Notes: generated from the sequence alone by a model not told the origin. 7,519 bases of DNA from an uncultured Trueperaceae bacterium (GCA_937907415.1 CALCHY010000148.1:1-7519), one strand, 5' to 3'; counted from the first letter of the stretch, positions 1 through 7,068 are shown. Numbers and translations: made by a program.

Positions 1-17
1 GGGGGGGGGGGGGGGGG
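1..17. other. Poly-G run at contig edge, probable artefact
   Basis: The first 17 bases are all G, followed directly by ordinary complex sequence. A pure G run at the extreme end of a sequence is typical of two-colour Illumina chemistry reporting no signal as G and being carried into an assembly. It should not be read as genomic sequence, and any residue translated from it (poly-Gly) should be discarded. Confidence 0.75.
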
Positions 18-206
18 CGGAATGTCGGCGCTCAGTCGCCCGACGACTTCCTTTACGGCTTTCTTGGGCGGACGGACGCGGTTCTTGCCGACCTTGAACG
101 CGTGCGAACGAACTGGCCGAAACCATGGCCGCCCCACGAGCAGCGGCTGAAGCACCTTCCTACCTTCAGGCCGCGGTTCGCGAATCACATACGCTCTGCG
201 CTCTAG
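18..206 (+). CDS. 3' end of an unrecognised protein gene (5' end missing)
   Basis: A reading frame is open from the left edge to a TAG at 204-206, giving about 62 residues and no start codon, so only the C-terminus is present. The peptide contains SPDDFLYGFLGRTDAVLADLE and ends in FANHIRSAL. It has a credible mix of hydrophobic, charged and aromatic residues (two Trp, several Phe), and its third codon positions are mostly G or C, as expected for a real gene in GC-rich DNA. The other frames here give low-complexity Ala/Pro/Arg peptides. I do not recognise the family. It runs in the same direction as the large NTPase gene, but nearly 380 bp separate them, so co-transcription is uncertain. A competing minus-strand frame exists but has a weaker third-position bias. 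Confidence 0.45.
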   Translation, partial: RNVGAQSPDDFLYGFLGRTDAVLADLERVRTNWPKPWPPHEQRLKHLPTFRPRFANHIRSAL

Positions 207-323
207 ATGCGGTTCTCAACCAAGATCGCTCAGGACCGCGCCACGCCGCACCCCGACCCTGTCAAGCCGCCCTCGCAGCAGGCAAAACTACATCTCTCGA
301 GAGCGCGCAGTGCGTCAGAGACG

Positions 324-349
324 AGTGTTACAGCATCAAAGATAACACT
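324..349. promoter_or_regulatory. Inverted repeat AGTGTTA-N12-TAACACT, candidate operator
   Basis: A perfect 7-bp inverted repeat (324-330 and 343-349) is separated by 12 bases. The spacing and AT-rich half-sites resemble a dimeric regulator site more than a terminator: the loop is long and only a short, broken T stretch follows. A weak -35/-10-like pair overlaps it. It lies about 235 bp upstream of the NTPase start, so it would act on that gene only if the promoter is nearby. Assignment as an operator is inference. Confidence 0.3.
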
Positions 350-410
350 ACTTATCGTTTTCAGGCTGTGGGGGAGACCACAATCCCGCTTACCCACAAT
401 GGAGGGGTTT

Positions 411-429
411 AGGAAGAGCGGATCTTCCT
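411..429 (+). repeat. Short hairpin AGGAAGA-GCGGA-TCTTCCT
   Basis: A perfect 7-bp stem (411-417 with 423-429) encloses a 5-base loop. Only two or three T follow, so it is at best a weak intrinsic terminator for the upstream gene. It could instead be a leader RNA hairpin of the NTPase transcript. The stem is moderately A/U-rich and no function can be assigned from sequence alone. Confidence 0.35.
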
Positions 430-572
430 TTGCGCTCGCTCCAAGATGGTTAGGGCGTCAGGCAGAGCGGTACATGCCATGCGTGAGGAGGCTTACACTT
501 GGGTGTATCACTATCGGGTTGATGAGACTTGCTGGGCCAACCGGTCCAACTTGAATCCTCGTTATCGACACC

Positions 573-585
573 AGGGGTGACAATG
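573..585 (+). promoter_or_regulatory. Ribosome binding site that sets the NTPase start
   Basis: AGGGG at 573-577 lies 5 bases before the ATG at 583-585. This supports starting the NTPase there and not at the in-frame TTG at 529, which has no comparable purine tract upstream and would add 18 residues of little apparent character. An in-frame GTG (577-579) overlaps the purine run and is therefore less likely. Confidence 0.6.
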
Positions 586-3500
586 GACAAATCGGCAGGG
601 GTGGGCGACGGGCTGTCTCCGCTGACTCCAATCTACGATGAAAAGCATCATGCAAGTTACGCCACTCACCTAGTAACCGCAATCACCAGTGACCCGCCAG
701 TTCACAATGTCGCCTTGGCTGGCGCTTACGGAACCGGCAAGAGCAGCATCCTACAAGGGGTTAAACAGGCCCTATCAGACTCCGCCGGTAGAAAAGCGCG
801 AATCCCGCTGGTAGAAATCTCGCTATCGAATATTAATGAGCCTTCCGAAAAGGTCGCCAAGGCGAGTGGTGAACCTTCCCTATCTGCAGTGCTACAAAAG
901 GAAGTCGTAAAGCGGCTCCTCTATTCCCAGAGCCCGCACCAACTGCCCCTCTCTCGGTTCAAACGAATTGCAGACTTCCGCCGGAAACGCGCCATATGGA
1001 TCGCATTGGGGGCCACGGCCATTCTATGGGCGATCCTATTTTTGGTCTTTGGTCCGTCCGGTATAAATCAGTACTTTGAGGGCCGCAGCCTGGCCCCCTG
1101 GCTTGGAGCCGGGTTGGGCTCCCTTGTCAGCATCGGCATTTTGTTTACTGTCCAGTATTTTATGCATCAGCACGCGGTGCATGAGGTCTCTTTCGGCGCG
1201 GCAAGTATCAAGCTCAGTGACGCCGCCGGTAATTACTTCGACCAGTTCCTCGACGAAATCATCTACTTTTTCAAACGCACGGGAACTCGGTACGTATTCT
1301 TCGAAGACCTAGACCGGTTCAACGACCCGGACATCTTCCGAGCGCTGCGCGACCTGAACTCGATTCTCAATGCAGCCCTACCAGAAGAGAAGCATGTTGC
1401 CTTCGTTTACGCCGTGCGCGACAGCCTCTTCGAGCCGGGAACCCCGGATCTCTTGAAGGCGCCTGGCGCCAGCAACGTCTCAGAGAACCCCGAGCCAGCC
1501 ACCAACTCCCCTATTCCTGAGAGCACACAATCGGCTGCCACAGGCCATCGGTACGGCGTGAGTTCGCCCGCATCTGACCGCTCAAAGTTCTTTGACCTAA
1601 TCATCCCCATTGTGCCATTCATCTCTCCTGAAGTTTCTGCAGACCTACTCCATCGCGAGTTGAAGTCAAGACCAATTGCGGACGACGCTAGGCCGTCACA
1701 AGACCTGGTTGAACTCGCGGGCCGCTACTTTACCGACATGCGAGTAATCCACAGCATCGCGAACGAGTTCCAAATCTACGCGAATGAACTACTCGGGAAG
1801 TCCAAGCTAAGCGGCTTAGATCCAAACAAACAACTCGCCATGATTCTCTACAAACATGCCCACTTGGCAGATTACGAGAGGATTCGGAGCGGTGACAGCA
1901 AACTTGACCAAATTGTGAAGAAAGTCCGAGAAGTCGCCCATGAACGCCTACAAGTCATTGACAAAACGGTTGCGCAGTTGAGGACAGAAATCCCAGCAGC
2001 TGACAAAGTCAAAACGCTTAGCGAGACTATGGGTGCGCGGCTCCAGTCTCTACTGGAAATCGGTGCAAAATCGAGCGGTGTCGGCGCGGGAGCTTCTGTT
2101 TTGCTCGAGCCTTCCCAGCGAACTTTTCAATGGCAGGACCTGAAGACCGAGGCATTTTGGACTGCATACGCCGCCCAACCCGGGGCGCTTATCCTCCAAA
2201 ACGGCGCTCGGTTTCAAGTGAGGCTTACAACTGACGAACTCGAGAAGTTCATAGATAAGGTGGCATCTATTGCAGCCTGGCACAGTAGAGCTCAGAAAGA
2301 GGTTAACGACCGCGTGCGATCTCTGAGCAGACTGCGCGCAAGGAACGTCGAGGCGACATTCACGCAGCGTGTAACTGACCGCTCGCTTTGGGACACGAAT
2401 TTGTCTGCCGCAATACCCGACCTCACAACGTACGCCCACGAAGTCTTGGAGGACGGGCTAGCGCTCGATCTTATGCGCTCCGGGTACCTGGACAACAACT
2501 TCGCCCTTTACGCGAGCGTCTACTACGGCGACCTGCGTAGTGTGGACGCCCGAAGTTTCATGCTCCAAGTGATGGACCAACACGAGACAGCACCCGATTT
2601 CAAGTTATCCAACAAGGACGTAGAGGCGATCCTCAAGCAGCCGGGATACGATTTTCTGAACACTCGGAGCGCTTTGAACGTCTCTGTCTTCGAGCACCTG
2701 ATCGATAATGACCGGCTCGAGCCAACTATCCGAAGATTGGTCGCGGGCACGCTGGATCAGAATCACGTCTTCGTCAGGGCTTTTCTCGCTCGCAGCAAGG
2801 CCGCCTCCAGACTCGTAGTGCGCCTCTCCCCCACCTTCGACAAAATCCTAAATGTCATTGCGGGAAACGAGCAGTTGGAACCGGATGTAAAGCTGCGCCT
2901 GGTAAGCACTGCGCTCGCCAACCTGGACAGCAAGGTTGACTATGACGCCAGTGACGCCACTCTCGAACTTATCGCGGAGAATATCGATAGCCTGCCCGTG
3001 CTCAGGGAGGAGCTATCCTCGGAGCGAAGCAGCGCCTTCGCCAAATTCTTAAGTCAGAACTCCATCAAGCTTGAGTCAGTTCAACATTTGCCCGACGGCA
3101 CAAGGGACGCCGTCATGGAAGTAAATGCGTTCGAGGTCAACCTTCCAAACCTAACAGCGATTACGCCAAGCGACGGTCAGGTTGGTATAGACACGCTGTC
3201 AGAGGTTCAAGACTCCCTCGCCGACTACCTGCTCCAGGAGTCCGAGGCGTATCTCGGCTCGTTGGAATCAGCCGAGGCGCAACTGTTTAGCGTTGACACC
3301 CCAGCACGCCTAATAGAAGTGCTGGAGCTCGCCACCAACCTCGACGACGATTCGAGCGACAGACTTCTCCAACTCGCCCACCCTGATGCCATGGTTGAGC
3401 GGTTCACTGATGCTCCCGCGAGCAGTTGGCCCAGCCTTGCACGCACCAAGCGGTTTATGCCTACCGCACTCAACTTGACCACTTACCTTAAGAGCGAACA

Positions 3501-4320
3501 GCACGTTGGCTCCCACCGCGACTTAGCGCGTAGCCTAGCCACAACTAGTGCGATTCTGTCCGAGAACGAAGCGAGTGACGATGACAAGACCGAACTGGCC
3601 GTATGGCTAGTCAATCAAGAAGAGATTCCTAGTCCCGTCACGTTGAGGCTTCTCTCGCAATTGAATCCACCTAATCCTCTGCCCCTCGCGAGTTTGCATG
3701 TCCTTGACGGCCAACTGCTCGCCGGACTCATAAGCGCGCGGCACGTCGGAGACACAGTAGAGACTTTCAACCACTTCGGCTCCCTCCCCTGGAGCGAAAA
3801 AGAACTGGCCCTAGCCAAATCAACGAACCTGCCTGGGTTCGTGACGCGACTCGAGCTCCAAAGCGATGAATACGTCGGCGTCATTACGAGTAGCCTTATC
3901 TCCGGAGAGGCAAAGGCAGCGGTTTTCCTTGCGGCCCAAAGCCTTCATGAAACCAAGATGCTCACCCTGGAGCTTGCGACGGTATTGGTGGATTTCGCGG
4001 CAACTGCAAGCTTGGGGGCATCAGGCGAAGAATTGTCGACACTCGCAAGGGCTGGAGCCCCGTCTGAACGCATAGCAAAGGTGCTTGGCCAGCGCGTAGA
4101 CGACCTTACCAAGATGGAAATCTTGGATGTCTTAAGTCAACTGCGCGGTGAGTACAAGAAGCTGGCTGCCGCTGACGGAAAGAAGCCAAGAATCGAGGAC
4201 GACAACGACGTACGACGGCTACTTGACATGTTGAAGGCGAAGAATCACGTAAGCGACTACCGCACAGAAAAGAAGGATGACAAGTTCTTGCGGGTATTCA
4301 TGAAACGCCACCAGAGCTAG
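583..4320 (+). CDS. YobI/KAP-like P-loop NTPase, membrane-anchored, 1245 aa
   Basis: This is a large predicted NTPase. Walker A is GAYGTGKS at residues 47-54, preceded by a hydrophobic strand (VALA). Walker B is YVFFEDLD at about 237-244, with the ED pair at 241-242, followed by RF. A sensor-like strand FVYAVRD lies near 274-280. Two hydrophobic segments, about 137-157 and 174-193, fall between Walker A and Walker B, the arrangement that defines KAP-family NTPases. The conserved-looking KFFDLIIPIVPFIS (335-348) and DMRVIHSIANEFQIY (385-399) match my memory of YobI-type ATPases. A Pro/Ser-rich linker (about 286-334) precedes the first. The remaining ~800 residues are mostly helical, with a coiled-coil-like stretch near 440-485 and Leu-rich repeated helices that could form a scaffold. 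KAP proteins include PifA of plasmid F, which excludes phage T7, so a defence role is plausible but inferred. It is convergent with the TIR/HTH gene pair. A TTG start at 529 would give 1263 aa. Confidence 0.88.
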   Translation: MDKSAGVGDGLSPLTPIYDEKHHASYATHLVTAITSDPPVHNVALAGAYGTGKSSILQGVKQALSDSAGRKARIPLVEISLSNINEPSEKVAKASGEPSLSAVLQKEVVKRLLYSQSPHQLPLSRFKRIADFRRKRAIWIALGATAILWAILFLVFGPSGINQYFEGRSLAPWLGAGLGSLVSIGILFTVQYFMHQHAVHEVSFGAASIKLSDAAGNYFDQFLDEIIYFFKRTGTRYVFFEDLDRFNDPDIFRALRDLNSILNAALPEEKHVAFVYAVRDSLFEPGTPDLLKAPGASNVSENPEPATNSPIPESTQSAATGHRYGVSSPASDRSKFFDLIIPIVPFISPEVSADLLHRELKSRPIADDARPSQDLVELAGRYFTDMRVIHSIANEFQIYANELLGKSKLSGLDPNKQLAMILYKHAHLADYERIRSGDSKLDQIVKKVREVAHERLQVIDKTVAQLRTEIPAADKVKTLSETMGARLQSLLEIGAKSSGVGAGASVLLEPSQRTFQWQDLKTEAFWTAYAAQPGALILQNGARFQVRLTTDELEKFIDKVASIAAWHSRAQKEVNDRVRSLSRLRARNVEATFTQRVTDRSLWDTNLSAAIPDLTTYAHEVLEDGLALDLMRSGYLDNNFALYASVYYGDLRSVDARSFMLQVMDQHETAPDFKLSNKDVEAILKQPGYDFLNTRSALNVSVFEHLIDNDRLEPTIRRLVAGTLDQNHVFVRAFLARSKAASRLVVRLSPTFDKILNVIAGNEQLEPDVKLRLVSTALANLDSKVDYDASDATLELIAENIDSLPVLREELSSERSSAFAKFLSQNSIKLESVQHLPDGTRDAVMEVNAFEVNLPNLTAITPSDGQVGIDTLSEVQDSLADYLLQESEAYLGSLESAEAQLFSVDTPARLIEVLELATNLDDDSSDRLLQLAHPDAMVERFTDAPASSWPSLARTKRFMPTALNLTTYLKSEQHVGSHRDLARSLATTSAILSENEASDDDKTELAVWLVNQEEIPSPVTLRLLSQLNPPNPLPLASLHVLDGQLLAGLISARHVGDTVETFNHFGSLPWSEKELALAKSTNLPGFVTRLELQSDEYVGVITSSLISGEAKAAVFLAAQSLHETKMLTLELATVLVDFAATASLGASGEELSTLARAGAPSERIAKVLGQRVDDLTKMEILDVLSQLRGEYKKLAAADGKKPRIEDDNDVRRLLDMLKAKNHVSDYRTEKKDDKFLRVFMKRHQS

Positions 4321-4544
4321 GCCAGAAGCCACTAGCCGTCACTGACGCCCCGCGCTGGTACCTCTCAGAGAACAAGGCCGTGGTGATCAAGCCAGGCCCC
4401 ACGCCCGACACTCTCCACAAACTCCAGTGGCGCGATCACCGCCTTGAGCTAGTTCCGGGATGGTCCTTCGAGCACTTTCTCGGCGGGGCGCAAGCCGTCC
4501 ATCGGCTAGAGGCAGCATCACTACCGTGCACACGAGAACTTTGA
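4281..4544 (+). pseudogene. Open frame overlapping the NTPase 3' end, possible gene remnant
   Basis: In the -1 frame relative to the NTPase gene there is an 88-codon stop-free stretch ending in TGA at 4542-4544; the other two forward frames hit stops soon after 4320. Third positions are strongly G/C, and the peptide is coding-like (for example APRWYLSENKAVVIKPGP and LVPGWSFEHFLGG). No ATG, GTG or TTG occurs before two adjacent GTG codons at 4380 and 4383. A weak AAGG at 4374-4377 would serve the second and give 53-54 residues. I do not recognise the family. It could be the 3' remnant of a decayed gene, a small protein from GTG 4383, or a C-terminal extension of the NTPase separated by a frameshift. 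No slippery heptamer is visible in the overlap, which argues against programmed frameshifting. Confidence 0.35.
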
Positions 4545-4607
4545 GCTTCTGTTACGACCCCAGCTAGCCGGGACCCCCCTTCCCAGTCGCACCACCATAA
4601 GTTCCGC

Positions 4608-5798
4608 TCAGCCCTCGTCTCGCAGCGGGTCTATAGCGAGCACCTCATCCCTCGCCCAAGCGATCCACTCCGTTAGCGTCGTCTCCTCCGTTACGGCTGC
4701 CGGTACGCGGCCGGCGGCTTCTACTGCTGCGATGAACGCTCGCAGCTGCTCGGCGCGTGCCCAGCGCTCGCTCAACTCCAGGAGCTGCCGCGTCCTGGCG
4801 GACTTGGCCTCGCGCCGCAGCCGTTCCGCCTCCAGCCGCTCTAGCTCCCGGCGCCGCTCTTCCTCCTGCCGCTCCCACTCCAGCTGCCGCTGCCGGCGCT
4901 CCTCCGCGAGACGTGCCTCCTTAAGCCGCGCCCTCACAGCCACCTCAACCACCAGCACCATCACCTCATTCAAGGACCCCTCGAGGGGTTCCTCCGGGGT
5001 CTCCACGAGGCGCCGCTCCATCGAGGGGTAACTGACTTCGCCATAGATGACGCGCAACTGCAAGATTCCCGAGGGGCTGTAATCGTTAGAGCGCCAAGAT
5101 CCCCATTCGTATCCGCCTTTTGGTTCCCGCTTCTTCCTGGGGGTGCGATTAGCTCGCTCACTGAGCCGTAGGTGCAGGTCGATGCCCTCCACCTCCAGGC
5201 GAGATCCCTCACCACGCCCACCCTTCAGGAGCTTTCTCTTCCGAAGCCCAACCTCCAGCGCGTCCACGATTGCTAACGCACGGGAACGGCTGGCATCGCT
5301 TACCACGAGACTCAAGGCCCCGTTTTCCAGGCTAGCGGTACGCATGCCGCGGTAGTCGACCCCGCCGTCGTAGCCCTTCGCGCTATGCCGCATGCTCGCG
5401 TTCAGCTCGCGCGCCCAGGCGCCCCTCCGCTGCCTCTCTGTATCTACGATGATCTTGTTTTCGGGATTCTCCTCGTACTCGCGCTGCAACACGACGGGTT
5501 CCGCGGTCTTAGCCGTACGTCCGTCACGCACCGCGTGGCCATTGCCGCTCCGCGAGCCCCGCCACACGCGCACCTTCTCGTCACCGTCTTGTGGCCGCGG
5601 CAGACGCGGCTGCGTCACCTTCTTGGCCGCCGCCACCTTGGCCCAATGGCCTCGTGGCGGCACGGGAACGTCGTGCCTGTCGCAGATCTTGCGCAGGCCA
5701 GTGCCCGTGATACCGAACCGCTCCGCCACCTTGGTGGCCGGCTCACTCCACACGAGCTCGTACAACTCCCTCCGTGATACCGCCACGAGCGTTTGCAT
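4608..5798 (-). CDS. HTH-like N-terminus plus coiled-coil protein, 396 aa, function unknown
   Basis: The N-terminus (residues about 8-54) includes RRELYELVWSEPATKVAERF and then a Gly-Thr turn, LRKICDRHDVPVPPRGHWAK. This looks like a helix-turn-helix-type DNA-binding unit and is familiar as the start of a widespread, uncharacterised family in proteobacterial islands. The middle (about 110-285) is a mixed domain with strands such as GALSLVVSDAS and LEVEGIDLHLRL. Residues about 288-350 are a highly charged Arg/Glu-rich coiled coil, and the end WIAWARDEVLAIDPL closes the protein. No catalytic motif or membrane segment is visible. It follows the TIR gene on the same strand after 76 bases, which suggests one operon. 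The ATG at 5798 has no clear Shine-Dalgarno sequence; GTG at 5786 is an alternative. A DNA-binding or regulatory role is inference. Confidence 0.82.
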   Translation of the reverse strand: MQTLVAVSRRELYELVWSEPATKVAERFGITGTGLRKICDRHDVPVPPRGHWAKVAAAKKVTQPRLPRPQDGDEKVRVWRGSRSGNGHAVRDGRTAKTAEPVVLQREYEENPENKIIVDTERQRRGAWARELNASMRHSAKGYDGGVDYRGMRTASLENGALSLVVSDASRSRALAIVDALEVGLRKRKLLKGGRGEGSRLEVEGIDLHLRLSERANRTPRKKREPKGGYEWGSWRSNDYSPSGILQLRVIYGEVSYPSMERRLVETPEEPLEGSLNEVMVLVVEVAVRARLKEARLAEERRQRQLEWERQEEERRRELERLEAERLRREAKSARTRQLLELSERWARAEQLRAFIAAVEAAGRVPAAVTEETTLTEWIAWARDEVLAIDPLRDEG

Positions 5799-5874
5799 GC
5801 TTTGACTATGCCCGCCTGCGCCCTAGCTCGTCGAGGGCTCGGCAACTGAATATCGGCCCGCTACTCAAGCCCAA

Positions 5875-7026
5875 TCAGAACGGAAGGTCCTCTTCTTTGG
5901 GGAAGAGTTCGGGTTCGGGCTCCACGCGGTGGATCACCCCGCCCTTGACAGACCACTTCTCCCCCGTCCAGCGCCGTAGTAGCTGCATCAACCGAAAGCT
6001 ACCGCGGTCGCCCTTGTTCTGCGTGTTTGCCTCCCAGGCCTCCAGGAGCCTATCGACCTGGGAAGGCGTAGCGGTCTGGAATCGTGATAACAGCTTGGCC
6101 ACTTTTTCTTCCGAGTCGTCGTAGTTTCTTGAGCGCTTGTAGGCGTAGATGACTGAGTCGAAGAGCTGTGGCGTCCGCACAAACTTGGCCTCAAGCAGCT
6201 CGAGAATCTTCAGGGCCATTCGTTCCGGGTGCTCCAAATCGCCAGCCCCCAGGGCTTGGCGGATTCCGAGCAACCCGTAAGGGGTGCCGCCGAGGCGCAC
6301 CGCAATCACCGGCACGCCACGCCCGATGGCGACACCAACCTCCTGGTTCGTCCAGCTACTCTCGTGGAAATCGGCCGTCACCAGCGCCACTAGCGCGTCC
6401 ATGCTGAAGAGCGCATGCTCGATCTCGCGGTGCCACTCCCTTGTCGGTTCGATGTCTTCGTGAGCCACGAAAGCACCGATGCCACACCACTCGATCGCCT
6501 CCTTCAACTTCGAGGTCTCCACCTTGTAATTCGCCTTGTGGCTGAGGAACACCCGCGTCGGATACGGGCCCCAAATTCGCTCGACCGCCTGTGGCGGCGC
6601 CGGGCTCGTGACCACGCGGTGGTAGGCGCCCGCCTCCTCCCGCCATCGCTCATCCTGGATATGACTGGGCTCGAGGATCACGCTAGTGAAGCGCTCGCCT
6701 TGCATCCGGACCATCTCCTCAAGGTCGCGAGTGATGCGCTCCTCGATGTCGCGGCGGCGCCCGAAGATGCGGACGAAGAGATCGTCCGGTACCGCCAGTT
6801 TCAGCGTATGCCCGTGAATCCCGCCATCATAGTTGTCGTAGTGTGTCGCCTCGTCAACCGACGCGGGGCTGTTCACGAGCACCTCGCTGAGCAGCGCCTC
6901 ACCGTTCAGTTCGTAGATCTTGTTGAGAAGCCGCAGGTACCCTTCCGCCTGATACGGCAACTTGAACTCTGCCAAACCATCAGCCATCTGCTCCCCCATC
7001 CACCGCCAGAATCCCTTAGCGCCCAC
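5875..7026 (-). CDS. TIR-domain protein with SSB-like C-terminal tip, 383 aa
   Basis: A TIR domain spans about residues 156-260: strand A with box 1 TRVFLSHK (157-164), a BB-loop-like stretch FVAHEDIEPTREW (186-198), and SSWTNQEVGVAIGRGVPVIAV (223-243). The W-x3-E (W225, E229) fits the position of the catalytic glutamate of TIR NAD+-cleaving enzymes, so NADase or cyclic ADP-ribose-producing activity is plausible. Residues about 20-120 form a separate N-terminal domain I cannot name, with a YDNYDGG motif (63-69) and a helical, charged second half. Residues about 285-358 are helical. The protein ends in an acidic Pro/Glu tail closing with EEDLPF, resembling the SSB C-terminal tip. No signal peptide or membrane segment is seen, so it is likely cytosolic. 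The GTG at 7026 is the longest start. ATG 6999 and ATG 6987 are in frame, and the latter has the best Shine-Dalgarno (GGGGGAG, 6997-6991). The HTH/coiled-coil gene follows. Confidence 0.88.
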   Translation of the reverse strand: MGAKGFWRWMGEQMADGLAEFKLPYQAEGYLRLLNKIYELNGEALLSEVLVNSPASVDEATHYDNYDGGIHGHTLKLAVPDDLFVRIFGRRRDIEERITRDLEEMVRMQGERFTSVILEPSHIQDERWREEAGAYHRVVTSPAPPQAVERIWGPYPTRVFLSHKANYKVETSKLKEAIEWCGIGAFVAHEDIEPTREWHREIEHALFSMDALVALVTADFHESSWTNQEVGVAIGRGVPVIAVRLGGTPYGLLGIRQALGAGDLEHPERMALKILELLEAKFVRTPQLFDSVIYAYKRSRNYDDSEEKVAKLLSRFQTATPSQVDRLLEAWEANTQNKGDRGSFRLMQLLRRWTGEKWSVKGGVIHRVEPEPELFPKEEDLPF

Positions 7027-7063
7027 GCTCTCGTGACTTAGCTCTGCCCGTGCTACGCCGCAT
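7016..7063 (-). CDS. Possible 15-aa basic leader peptide upstream of the TIR gene
   Basis: A short frame runs ATG (7063-7061) to TAA (7018-7016) and encodes MRRSTGRAKSRERGR, with nearly half its residues Arg or Lys. It has the best ribosome binding site in the region: AGGAG at 7073-7069, 5 bases before the ATG. It overlaps the GTG at 7026 in a different frame and stops 16 bases before the in-frame ATG at 6999, so translational coupling to the TIR gene is possible. An ORF this short can arise by chance, so the strong Shine-Dalgarno is the main support. Confidence 0.3.
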   Translation of the reverse strand: MRRSTGRAKSRERGR

Positions 7064-7068
7064 CTTCT

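Larger units (their letters stand above)
207..582 (+). other. Non-coding upstream region of the NTPase gene
   Basis: No convincing gene lies in this stretch. Open frames here give low-complexity peptides without recognisable domains. It probably holds the end of the upstream transcription unit and the promoter and leader of the NTPase gene. I see three inverted repeats (324-349, 367-398, 411-429) but no clean sigma70-type promoter. The closest pair, TTACAG (328-333) and ACTTAT (350-355) with a 16-base spacer, is weak and overlaps the first inverted repeat. Confidence 0.5.

Noticed and set aside
18..127. Minus-strand frame at the left edge (peptide with PPKKAVKEVVGRLSADIP)
   Set aside because: It looks superficially protein-like, but its third-position G/C bias is weaker than that of the opposite-strand frame, and it runs into the poly-G artefact.
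125..554. Two complete + strand open frames (125-412 and 207-554)
   Set aside because: They give low-complexity, basic or Ala/Pro-rich peptides without domains. The first conflicts with the better-supported partial frame ending at 206, and the second starts directly after that stop with no ribosome site.
4281..4320. Programmed -1 frameshift joining the NTPase to the downstream frame
   Set aside because: No X-XXY-YYZ slippery heptamer or following stable hairpin is visible in the usable overlap, and the NTPase C-terminus looks complete.
4545..4607. Bidirectional terminator between the convergent genes
   Set aside because: No stable hairpin with a T-tract is seen in the gap, only short C runs.
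4645..5805. Several Arg/Ser/Cys-rich frames on both strands inside the HTH/coiled-coil gene
   Set aside because: They are shadows of a GC-rich gene whose Arg/Glu coiled coil gives repetitive codons in all frames. They contain no domains.
6415..7041. 208-codon + strand frame opposite the TIR gene
   Set aside because: It is antisense to a clear TIR gene, its peptide matches no recognisable family, and long antisense frames are common in GC-rich DNA.
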